From positions 434,001-498,000 of the forward strand of contig NBAY01000011.1 of the NCBI GenBank assembly GCA_002794775.1: a stretch of 64,000 nucleotides of DNA. Reading direction: 5' to 3'. Source of the DNA: Porodaedalea pini. Lineage: Eukaryota > Basidiomycota > Agaricomycetes > Hymenochaetales > Hymenochaetaceae. Of the stretch, positions 47,732 through 57,495 are shown piece by piece (position 1 is the first letter of the stretch; each line of letters starts with the position of its first letter). Below the pieces are notes generated by a model that worked only from the letters and a program-made list of their open reading frames with translations, was not told the DNA's origin and made no database searches. The translations under genes were made by a program, and so were the position numbers.

Positions 47732-49360
47732 TCAACAGTAAAGCGTCAGCTGCTGCAAGCCGCCTGTGATCTCCGAAGCATAGTCTCTCGTCAAGTGCGA
47801 ATATGCGGTGTCGGAGACTTCGGCACTGGCGTCCGAAGCCAGGAAGGGGTCCAGGTACTCTGTGGCTGCTGTGGCGAACATGGAAAGAGGGTCGACGTGG
47901 GCGCCGACCCGGTACTTCGACTCAGACATACAGATGACATCTCCGTAATCGTCGTCTTCCTCTTCCATAGGAACAATACCACGCGTTTCAGCGACTCCAG
48001 ATGCCGTTGACGTCTCTTTGTGATTGTCCATCATTTGTCCGTCGATATTATTACAGTGAGGGTCATACAAGATACCCGGCGTAGTAAGGATGACTCGTGC
48101 CGCCTCCTTGCTCCCGTTGGCAGACGGCGAGGGATCACCTGATAATGCTGCAATATCCGCTGCGAGACTAATCTGGTTGTAAAGTATTTCCCAGCGTGAG
48201 AACCAGCATATCTCCCATGCTCTGATTCGGCCTTGTGATGAGATCATCGAGTCAAGCGACGAAGATGAAGGCAAGGTGCTTTCAAGCAGGCTTTCGGAGC
48301 GTAATACAACTTCGGTCAAGTCTCTTGGAGGTCGAGAGGCAGCAGAGGCTGCGTTGACTAGGGTCATGTTGCTAGTATTCGTGTAAGAGGTCAGCAACGT
48401 GTCTGCCGAAGAGTTGCCCACATCAAAGTCTTCCACAAAGGTGTTGCTCATCCGCTTCGGTTTACGCTGATGAGCAGCAACACCAGCGCGATGGTTGACA
48501 TCGTATATCCAAACCAATTTAGAAAGCGTCCAGAGCGGAAAGTCCGCGAACCAGGTGTCCACAGAAATGAGAAAGGGGTCGCGTGCCGTAGATAGGTCGC
48601 CCAGACGCGGAAATGTAGCAGGATTGACAAGAACTGGAGTACGTGTCTTCATCTCGGGAGTCTGCTGAGACACAAAGCTTGAGGTTCTACTCCATGGGCC
48701 ATTCTTCAAGTGAGGGGGTAACGAATACGAGCATCCGCTGATGTCCTCAACTATGCCACCGTATGCTTCCTCAAGGGTGACACCTGCTTGGAAAAGGATA
48801 TGCTCGTAGTCATCCCATTCGCACTTTCGCTTCCTCCAAAGTTCACGCTGATGATATAGAGCCGACTGAGAGTAACCTCGGTGCGGGTAGTTATGCCGCA
48901 TAAGAAGTAGCCTCTTCACGGGTCTGACGTCAGAAAGCGGAGAAGGGAACTTGGGCGAAGCAGGGTGGACAATACGCGGTTTGTACCGCCCGGCGCTGAA
49001 CCTAGCACGCGCACTGATAGGTTGGACAATGATAGTACCGTCTTCTTCGTCCTCGGTGTCGCTTGAGCTGTCCAAGTCATCTGTATGTGGTGGCTGGTCC
49101 CGCGACGTCGCAGTGGACTTACTCGCCCGGATAATCCTATTCAGCACCGGCCAGCGATCAGAGAGGCGATTGCGTTTGGAGGGACGGCGAGTCAAGAGCT
49201 TTTTCTGAGTAGAGACAGTCGTATTTTCTTTACTAACAGTGGAGTGCACAGCGGGACGCCTCCGTTGAGGTGCAGAGATGGAGACAGTAGAGTTTCGAGC
49301 AGATTTCTTGTCTTCATTTGGTCGAGGCGAGCGAGTCTCGATTGACTCAGAGACGGCCAT
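47732..49360 (-). CDS. Conserved-looking protein of unknown function, 542 aa, single exon
   Basis: One uninterrupted frame, with the first ATG at 49360 (the frame runs further but only through a GTG). The N-terminal ~130 residues are Ser/Thr/Arg-rich and probably disordered, with an acidic run (DDLDSSSDTEDEEDG). The centre looks folded, with aromatic segments such as LYHQRELWRKRKCEWDDYEH, ISVDTWFADFPLWTLSKLVW and IRAWEICWFSRWEILYNQI. The C-terminus is acidic (MEEEDDDYGD). No signal peptide, transmembrane segment or known motif was seen. The absence of introns is unusual here. It shares a 179 bp divergent promoter with ESA1. Confidence 0.75.
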   Translation of the reverse strand: MAVSESIETRSPRPNEDKKSARNSTVSISAPQRRRPAVHSTVSKENTTVSTQKKLLTRRPSKRNRLSDRWPVLNRIIRASKSTATSRDQPPHTDDLDSSSDTEDEEDGTIIVQPISARARFSAGRYKPRIVHPASPKFPSPLSDVRPVKRLLLMRHNYPHRGYSQSALYHQRELWRKRKCEWDDYEHILFQAGVTLEEAYGGIVEDISGCSYSLPPHLKNGPWSRTSSFVSQQTPEMKTRTPVLVNPATFPRLGDLSTARDPFLISVDTWFADFPLWTLSKLVWIYDVNHRAGVAAHQRKPKRMSNTFVEDFDVGNSSADTLLTSYTNTSNMTLVNAASAASRPPRDLTEVVLRSESLLESTLPSSSSLDSMISSQGRIRAWEICWFSRWEILYNQISLAADIAALSGDPSPSANGSKEAARVILTTPGILYDPHCNNIDGQMMDNHKETSTASGVAETRGIVPMEEEDDDYGDVICMSESKYRVGAHVDPLSMFATAATEYLDPFLASDASAEVSDTAYSHLTRDYASEITGGLQQLTLYC

Positions 49361-49539
49361 AGTTGGAGTGAAAAGTAATGAATGTGTAGACACGTCGAGT
49401 GTTTAGAAGGAATCTAATCGCGCGCGGCTGGTAAATGTGAGTCGTGGGAACACCACGTGACGTTCATCATAAACAAACAAGGAAACAAATAACGCGTCCA
49501 AATTTGGAATCGCGTCCACTTCTTTCTTCGACCACCATC
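49361..49539. promoter_or_regulatory. Divergent promoter, unknown gene / ESA1, with CSL-type, E-box and MCB-like sites
   Basis: 179 bp between start codons. It contains CGTGGGAA at 49443-49450 (the core consensus of CSL proteins), CACGTGA at 49454-49460, and ACGCGT at 49492-49497 (the MCB element of MBF cell-cycle factors). The motifs are exact, but short sites occur by chance, so function is inference. Confidence 0.5.
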
Positions 49540-51338
49540 ATGTCCCCTCCAAACAAAGACGATGCTGCTCTCGGTCCTGCTCCGGTTACTCCTGGAGGCA
49601 CATATACCATCGAAGTGCGTCTTACTCCCCCTTAGTGCTACTACCGGAAAATCAAGGATTCACATTGTACTTCAGACTATTTCTGTAGGATGCAAAGTTT
49701 ATATAAAAAGGAAAGACTCCGACGGCGAGATAGAGGAGCGCCTTGCCGAAATCCTCTCCATTCGTGACAAGCCGACGAACACATACTCCTCTAGGCGTGC
49801 AAAACCTGATGAGTATGCCGACCAACCGAACGCACATCTCGAATTCTTTGTGCATTGGGACCAGTTCAACAAGCGCCTAGACGAATGGGTCTCCGGTGCG
49901 CGTGTTGTCCTTAACAGAGACCTTGAGTGGCCACGTCCAAAGCTTCCTGTACAAAAGAAAATCGGCCCTTCCAACAAGGCCCTTCCAGGGAAAATACCGA
50001 AAAAGCGTACAAAGTCACAGCAACCAGCGTATGCAGATGATTCTGCCACCCGTAGCCCGTCCCCTGCGATGGCCCCGTCTCCATTACCTTCTATCAGCTT
50101 GAAACGCAAGACACCACCTGACGAGGAGAGCAACGCGGATGATATTCCTGACGATGACGAGAATGACCCTGACGCCGAAGGCGAGATGGACATCGACGCT
50201 ATTGATCTGGCAAATCCTCCGCCTATCAATCCGCCGAAACCTCTCGCTGCGTTCAGTAAAGAGCAGGAGATAGAAAAACTACGCACATCGGGCTCTATGA
50301 CACAATCCATATCTGAAATTGCACGGGTTAAAAATCTCAATCGACTACAGATAGGCAGGTACGAAGTGGAGGCTTGGTACTTCAGCCCGTATCCTCGTGA
50401 ATATGCATATCTTGATGTGCTTTATATCTGCGAATTCTGCCTCTCGTATTTGCCGTCACCTTTCATGCTGAAGCGACATCGAGCTAGATGTACTCTTCTT
50501 CATCCTCCTGGCAATGAGATTTACCGTCACGAGGACATATCATTCTGGGAGATCGACGGGAGGAAACAGCTCACATACTGCCGAAATTTAAGCTTGCTGT
50601 CTAAATGCTTTCTTGACCAGTAAGTGACTGAAATTGCTTCCGCCGATGGCTTCAATTGATATGGTTTGCAGCAAAACTTTGTATTACGATGTAACCCCGT
50701 TCTTGTATTATATTATGGTGAGCTTTATTTTTTTTCCGGGTGTTCATCATATATTGTCTGACAGCAGGCTACTAGACGCAGAAGGACTCGAGTGGATGTC
50801 ATTTTATCGGCTATTTCTCGAAGGAGAAGGAGTCGGCGGACAATTATAACGTCGCGTGTATCCTGACGCTACCTCAACACCAACGACACGGTTTTGGGAG
50901 GCTGATCATCGAGTTTTCGTACGAGCTGAGCAAGAAAGAGAACAAGCTTGGCAGTCCGGAGAAGCCGCTGAGCGATCTTGGTTTGCTCGGTTATCGAGCA
51001 TATTGGGCATCGACGATTGTCGAACTCCTTGTAAATGCACAGGATGAGCTCAGTATCGACGATATCGCGCAGCGCACTGCGATCACGCATACGGATGTAA
51101 TGAACACGTATGTCCTTTCGTGGATATGTTTGCAGTCATATTCAACTGTAATCCTTTCAGATGCACGACGCTGCAACTCTTCAAACACTACAAGGGGCAA
51201 CATGTAATATGCCTTTCTGACTCTGTGTTGGAGCAGTACGAAAAGTCACGGGCCAAGCGTCGCCGGCGTATAGTGCCCGAAAATCTTGTTTGGAAGCCAC
51301 CTGTTTTCACGCGTGATCAGTTGCGGTTCGGGTTCTAG
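49540..51338 (+). CDS. ESA1: MYST-family histone acetyltransferase Esa1 (NuA4)
   Basis: Predicted 524 aa from exons 49540-49614, 49676-50619, 50672-50717, 50776-51107 and 51161-51338; the frame closes. An N-terminal chromo-barrel is visible ([10 protein letters not shown] ... [17 protein letters not shown]). A long Lys/Pro/acidic linker follows. The MYST domain has the C2HC finger ([19 protein letters not shown]), the autoacetylated-Lys segment ([15 protein letters not shown]), catalytic Cys in NVACILTLP and the acetyl-CoA loop [10 protein letters not shown]. It ends [15 protein letters not shown], almost invariant in Esa1/Tip60. Family knowledge: it acetylates H4 and H2A in NuA4 and is usually essential. 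The third exon is 46 nt. Confidence 0.96.
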
Positions 51339-51709
51339 ATTTTCATCTGATTCGAGCAATTTAGACTGGTGGAAGATAGTTGGACAGCGATTCAAAGATA
51401 CTGATAGAGATGCGCTGGTCAGCGCGGAGCTCAAAGCCATTCTTCGAACTTCTCGCGTTATTCTTGTGTTTTTCTTATCTACTCTATTCAGCCTAGACCT
51501 TTTGGAAGTGTAACACTAATTTACAACAATTTCATTTGTATTTGTACACCACACAGTCATCAAACGGTATTTGAAAATAAGCCGACAATTCGCCTGTCAA
51601 GTCCCGAATGGCAGAACAAGATGTGAAGAAGCATCACGCTACGATCGGAATCCAGATGGATTCAAGCCGAGAGTCGCGTTTTCTAAGTTCGACATGTCGG
51701 TGATACCGA
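51339..51709. other. Convergent 3' region, ESA1 / membrane protein
   Basis: 371 bp with no recognised gene, RNA or repeat. Confidence 0.4.
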
Positions 51710-52800
51710 TCATGATACAACTGCACCATCATCATCGCGACCTGCTCCTCTCCTTCGCAAATTCGCCGTCGAGTTTAAAGCGGCATCATCTCCTCCAAGC
51801 TCCCCATCTCTATTCAAATCCGATGGCTCCAAGACAGTGAAGGGCTCCGAGTCCGCGGTTGAGCTCGCGTCGCTGCTTGCGCTTGTGGCAGTGTCATACG
51901 TCTGCGGGCGGTTGTCGGCGGTTAGGGGCTGCATCCGCTGACGGCGCTCAAGCGCCGGGGAGGCCTGGCGCGATGGAGTCGGAGAGGAAAGAAGGGCGCC
52001 GGACAGCTCCAGCTGGCGCTCGTCCGACGGACTGAAAAAGCACGCCTCTGCCTCCGGTCCGTCTCCCTGCATCGCCCTTCCGAAATGCGTGTATCGAGCA
52101 TGCGGGATCGGGATCGTCAGGTTCGCGTCAAAACGCGATTTCAGCCTCGATGCGGAGCTCGTGCTGGCGGCGGGCGGCGATGGTGCGGAAACGTCAACAA
52201 CACCCGGCGCAGCGACGTTTTTCTTCGCTCCAGGACCAGCCACGACATCAGCGTGCACCGGTGGCGTCTCGACATTTGCCATCTCTGTTTCAGACCCGTC
52301 GCTGTCGGCGTAACCGCCTCGCGCTCGCTTGGAATCGGTAGTCGAGGCCCTGGTGGTCTCGACGACACCGAGCGTGCGCGCTATGACGTATGCGCCCACG
52401 TCCTGATGAGATCCAGGTTATCTCCGACTGTCAGATACTTCCTGTCGTTTTGTGATTGCGAAAAGTGCGCAAGAGCAGCTTACCAGAAGAGAGAGCAGTG
52501 CGAAGGGCGCGATGACGAATACGGCAAGGAGCTGGAATGTCGCAGCCGCGCTTGCGATCCAAGGATGCGCGTCCCACTCCCAGAGGTAGTCGACATAGAG
52601 GCGCCAGAGCCACGCGGGGACGGCGAGCAGCAGGGACGCGCCGCCGACAACGGACCCGAGGAATCCAACGTCCTGATGGTTTGAGAGGACCAAAGATCTT
52701 CAGGAGGAGACATAATTAATTTTAATATATCTGGCCGAGCACAGGAAGTAGCAGAAGATGTCGACGGCCAGGCTCGCGGCGATGTCGACGACGACGAGAT
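51710..52800 (-). CDS. Small multi-pass membrane protein, unknown function, start codon not found
   Basis: Three coding segments: complement ~52800-52743, 52697-52484 and 52402-51710 (stop). The first encodes VVVDIAASLAVDIFCYFL, the second two hydrophobic stretches (GSVVGGASLLLAVPAWLWRL and AATFQLLAVFVIAPFALLSL), and the third starts DVGAYVIARTLGVVETT before a long polar tail (~210 residues). Junctions are in frame if the 45-nt intron 52742-52698 is used. No ATG lies in frame upstream of the first segment; the nearest is a GTG within a CACGTG. The true start may lie in an upstream exon I could not find, or the 5' end may be damaged. I recall similar short membrane proteins in basidiomycetes but can assign no function. 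Confidence 0.5.
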
Positions 52801-53102
52801 GACAGGCGTGAGTCACGTGCAGCACGTAAGTCCAGTTGCCTTTTGCAGGCTGCCGATCACTTTCTTTGGCCGTGACGATCTCAGGGACACCCACGAGTCA
52901 CTCCTCTTGTCACATCTTCAACTTCTCAAACGCCAGTTGCGTATCACGACAGCCCCCTGCAGCTGTCAGGGACACACGCACCCGTCGCTGCCAGGCGTCA
53001 CGCCGCACACTTAATATTCTAAAGCCTCTAGACTTTCCTGGCCACACATCGCGATCGGCGCTGCAGCCAACTCGCAGCTTGTCTTCGCGACTTCCTGCAC
53101 TG

Positions 53103-53144
53103 CTCCGACTCCGACTCCGACTCCGACTCCGACTCCGACTCCGA
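53103..53144. repeat. CTCCGA hexamer, seven perfect copies
   Basis: Seven head-to-tail CTCCGA units. Related CGACTC triplets occur at 53415-53432, and GACTCG/GACTCA at 57789-57806 on the other side of the CSL gene. Confidence 0.9.
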
Positions 53145-53414
53145 GGATCTATCTCGGACTGGGGCAGCAGCGACGGTGCGCAGGCAGAGTGGGCCTCGGC
53201 TGGCGGCCACCCCCTTCCGCTCAAGTGCAGCTCAGGCTCTCGAAGCTCCTCGCAAAAACGTAAACAAAAAGAACGAGGCTCGCGATTCCACGCGCATTTT
53301 TGCCAAGCGACGCGCTCTGGTGCGCAGCACACTACGCGTCGCTTCCTTCCTGTTCTCCACTTTCCACAATTCTTTTTTCTTCGTTCTCGTTCTCTTCCAA
53401 GACGCCCCGCAGTG

Positions 53415-53432
53415 CGACTCCGACTCCGACTC
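53415..53432. repeat. CGACTC, three copies
   Basis: Three head-to-tail units in the same permuted sequence as the seven-copy array 270 bp away. Confidence 0.8.
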
Positions 53433-54200
53433 GGAGGCACCTCCATTTTTCCGGCCCCCCCCTTCCTTTCATCAGATGTCTGCATCGTCCAGAGGCGCCA
53501 GACGTTGATCGTCTTCCTTCCCCCTTCAGACTCGAAGTCGAATCGAGTAACGGACACATTCTCCCAACTCAATGGAGCGAAGCCGGACGGACGAATTGCC
53601 GACGTCTGTCTTCGCCATCCGATCATGGGCGTCCAGAATGCAGAACAGAACCCGGGCCCTTGGCAGGTGCTCAGTTTTTTCCGGAAGGTTTCTGTACTTT
53701 TTATCTTCTAGATGGTCAGATGTATGTCTCCTGTCTCGTGCAGTGCTCCGTTGTCCATTGTGCTCCGGAAGCATCTAATTATGCTGCGCTCAATACAGAG
53801 ACCGGTGTCCATATTCCTCTATTTCATCAATCTCGCAATTTAATAAGCCTGAGCGGTGCAGTATCCCAGTAGATTCAGCCAAATGAGTTTTAATTTAGCA
53901 TCCATGTCTATGCGGGATGAATAAATGAGGCGAGAGCAAACGAGTGGTTTCGAAGGTGTCTTTTTTTAGATGTACGACGGGTAAGGAATACAACGGGTAC
54001 AAAGGTACAAAGGTGGTTATCCAGTGCGATGCGAGATAGAAGAGCGAGCATGCAGAACAGGTTAGGCGACAGCAGAGCAGAAAAGACTTAGGACAAAAAA
54101 AAATATAACCAGGATGACAACCGAGATATTAGAAACGAGAGCCGGAAAGTGGAGAGAAGAAAGTCTGTCGCCAACGAAGGGCCATATTGAATAAGAGAGA

Positions 54201-57200
54201 CTACGGATACATAGTATTAGAAGGGAAAACGACGCCGTCCGAGCGCACGAGGATGATTGGCCGACGCTTCGTTGACTGGTTGTCGGGCGGCAAGCACCCG
54301 ACAACCTCCGTACATCGCACTTCGACGTACGGCGACGGGTCTGAGCCAAAGAACACCGTTACCGGATCGGCTTTGTTGAAGTTCTCCCCGTACAGCGTCA
54401 GCATCTTCGACGTATGCGGATTCGGCTTTGCAAGTGCCGCTCGCGAGGCCGCACAGTTAGACTTGGGGGCCTCCGCGGCGCGGTCGGGAGGAAGGTACTT
54501 CACGACGCCCGGGAACGGCGTGACCGGCTTCGACGGGATCGGGTATGAACCAGTTGCGTTCGGCGTCTGCTGGTCAAAGAGAACCGGCGGCACGTAGAAG
54601 TTGTACCGGATTTGGTCAGTGCCGACGATCGTCCACACGCTCGTCTCGCCGATATCGACAGACCACAGCGCACCCGACGAAGCCGCTTGCTCGCCGCCGG
54701 ACCCATGGCGGCTACTCGATGTAGAGCCTGCCGAGTTCTGGCGCCGCCGACCCTTCGCAGAGTGCGTCTTGGTGACGCCGCCGCCTGTGCTCGATGTTGA
54801 GCGTTTCCCGCGTTTGACGCGCCCGCCGTCATTCGAGGGGAACTCGTACGACGTCGGGGACGCAGGGGCACTTGTGGTGGACGAGGGCCCGCTGCCCGAG
54901 AAGTAGTCCGCTGAAGCCGGGTTCGAGCTGACAGAAGCGGGCGTGCCAATGACCGGACTGCTTGGCTGCGTCGGCGAGTTTGAGCCACGAGAGGAAGGCG
55001 CAGGCGGAGTGTTCCAAATGCGACCGTCGACGGGGCGGTACGTGTTCACTTTTTCGCCCATGCACGAGAGGAACGCGCCGGTGAGACCAGGCGTGCCCGT
55101 CTCGGGAATGCCTTTGTTCGCATCGTAGACTTCGAACGCGATCTTGTGCAGCTGCGACACAGGATCACCGCACACCTCGCCAGGCGCACAGTAGTGGTCC
55201 GCGACACCTTTCGCACCCTCTTGCAAGCCACCGCCAACGACCGTTGTGCTGTGGTCGACCTTGCGGATGATGAGCACTGGCGAGACGACGCCAGACGTGA
55301 GGCACTGCAAGACAACCGTTTGATTGTAGAAAATCGGAATTTGTGAGCCGTTATTCGTAAACTGAATCGCGTTTGGCGGCGGAGAAGGGTATTCGGGCTG
55401 CGGCGGAGGGGGCGGAGGTGCGTCGATGCCTCCGGCGGGCTTGTTTACATCGACGATGTACATAACAAAGGGGTCTAGAGAGGACAGAGTCAGAGTTAGG
55501 AAGCGAATTGAAATTCTCGTCAGCGATACTCACCCCAGCTAGCAGTACGCGCGATGAAGGACGGCGTGGCGGTACGCGTTCGTTGGTCGACGCCCATAAG
55601 CGGAGCGCCGTCCGATCCCTTAAAGGAAGCGCCGGAACCAGAAACGCAGAGATACTTCGTAGATACCGTCTGCGATCGCAGTCGATGGAACAGAGAGATG
55701 GTAGAACCGTGATTAATACACACTAAAAACAAATTAAGCGATGAGCTATTGCAGGTGACGAGAATAGCGGGAACAAACGTACACTCAAGATTCTTTGCGC
55801 TTTGCCGTTTCTTGCTGGGCTTGCTGATGACCTTGATGGGCCGGGAAGGGAAGACACCGATAACGCGCTCAGGTTCGTCATCTGATGCGGGCGCCATGAT
55901 CTTCACTAGTGCCTCAACTTTTTTCTTCTTCTCGTCGACGTCGGAGATATAGAGTTGTTTGCCAACGCAGCGGCCAATGAAGGTCGTACCAGCGGGCGGG
56001 TCGTTGACATCAAAGGCCTTGCCGGAGGTCGACGTCCACTCGACGCTGCCCTCCTGGGGCATCGGCTCGCCCGATATCGAGACGACGACGCGAGGGGGTG
56101 CCTGCTTAGGCTCCTCACCGCGCCGAGTCGTTTCAGACCACCATGAGTTGCCGATCATGATCGCTGTCGGCGGTGGGCAGAGGAAGCGCTTCTCTGTTCC
56201 ATATGACTTTTGCGCGACGCGCGATGACATGACGATCACCGTGCGCTCGCCAAAGGCAAGTCGGTTCACCGAGCGAGTATATTGGTCCAAGTATGGCCTG
56301 TGCGCAGCAGCGACGGAGCGACGACGGAGAGCAGAAAGAAGTTCATAGTCAGCAAAAAGTACAAAAATAGAGAACAAAGGGAATATAGAGTTCGTTTATT
56401 TTGAAAAGAGCTAGACAAGTGTGAGAAGACCCACCTGATGAACGATTGCAGGTCCGTAGCGGCACCCATGCCGACGTGTGCCTGAAGCTTCATTCGGGAC
56501 AGCATCTCGTCAGCGCCGATATTCTGGCCGGGCAGGCGAAGCAAATCTGTCGAAGATGCAATCGAGGGGAATGGACCCATATCGTCAAATCCGCCGACAC
56601 CGCCGTGAGTTGCATGTGGGTTCACGCCGCGCATCATATCGAGAGAGGAGCGGTGGTGCAATTGCGAGGCGCCCGAATGTCCGCCAGGGAAATGCGAGAT
56701 GCGCTCCTGGAAGTGTTGCAAGGACGATGGGGATGAAAATCCGAGTCCAAGTGCGCCGTTTGAGCCAAAATCGTCGTGAAAATCGGACTGGAAACTTCCA
56801 TTGCTGACATTGGATGCACGTCGGTCGTTAATGAGGTCGCCGTAGCTTGTCTGGAAAGCATCCTTGCCCATGCCGTTGCCGAGGCTAGGGAAGCCGGGAG
56901 AACTCTGAAGGCCTACAACAGAGTCGTTAGGCGTCAGCGGTGAAACCTTGCCACTGGAGTAAGAGGACGAGAGGCCGTTGACGAGGTCGAATGAGTTATG
57001 GCCGTTAGACGGGAAGGAGGACAAGGAGTCGGCAAAGGGAGATGGTGCATGCGGGTAGAGCGACTCGGAGCCGAGGCCTGCATATCCCTGGCCGAGAGAC
57101 GAGGACGAGGATGCGTTCGTCCTGTAGCGGGAGCCGAAGGGCGCACCACCATTAGAAGACGAGAAGTACTCGTAGTTAGACTGCTCTGACGAGATGTCCA

Positions 57201-57495
57201 TGCCGTCCTGTTGATCAAAAGCGTGATTTGAACGACCGCCCTGAGCAAGTGCACGATCGAAGTCGGACCCAGGGGGGAACGCAGAGTGCTGCTGCTGGTT
57301 GTGAGGGTTCGCAGAGTGGGAGGGAGAGGGGGAGTAGTCAAGGGCCATGCGCTTGTCGCTGCGGGGATTGAGGAGATCGGCGAGGTCGAAGGGCGAGGTC
57401 ATGAAGGGAGCAGGGGAGCGATGGTCCATTTGGCGGGGGTCGTTGGGAGAGTGAGGGGGAAGCGCGCTCCAGATAGCGGCAGCTGTTTGGCTCAT
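54201..57495 (-). CDS. CSL-family (CBF1/Su(H)/LAG-1) DNA-binding transcription factor
   Basis: Predicted 1012 aa from complement exons 57495-56435, 56297-55783, 55722-55534 and 55474-54201; the frame closes. Residues ~1-353 are low-complexity Ser/Asn/Gly/Pro, as in fungal CSL proteins. The RHR-N-like DNA-binding domain begins near 354 and includes VAQKSYGTEKRFLCPPP, the most conserved CSL signature. The beta-trefoil follows (GRCVGKQLYI, CINHGSTISLFHRLRSQTVS, STKYLCVSGSGASFKG). A ~130-residue Ser-rich insert containing the basic cluster RVKRGKRS (possible nuclear signal) splits the C-terminal part. ALWSVDIGETSVWTIVGTD and a C-terminal IPT/TIG-like domain (MLTLYGENFNKADPVTVFFG) come next. Family knowledge: CSL proteins bind CGTGGGAA. 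Fungi have them without Notch, and Schizosaccharomyces Cbf11/Cbf12 act in adhesion and cell-cycle control. Confidence 0.94.

Larger units (their letters stand above)
52801..54200. other. Intergenic region with CTCCGA-type repeats
   Basis: 1.4 kb between the membrane protein and the CSL gene 3' end. It holds GC-rich DNA, the hexamer arrays at 53103-53144 and 53415-53432, and purine-rich DNA near the CSL stop. A long frame on the + strand (52836-53711) is compositionally driven and was not accepted as a gene. Confidence 0.45.

Noticed and set aside
47732..49393. Longer form of the unknown protein starting at 49393
   Set aside because: That codon is GTG; the first ATG in frame is at 49360.
52480..52713. 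Frame starting with a true ATG (MSPPEDLW) at 52713
   Set aside because: It runs into a Ser/Arg-rich shadow, whereas the neighbouring frame encodes clear membrane helices.
52836..53711. 291-codon + strand open frame
   Set aside because: Arg/Ser-rich, driven by GC-rich DNA and hexamer repeats; no conserved block, no partner exon.
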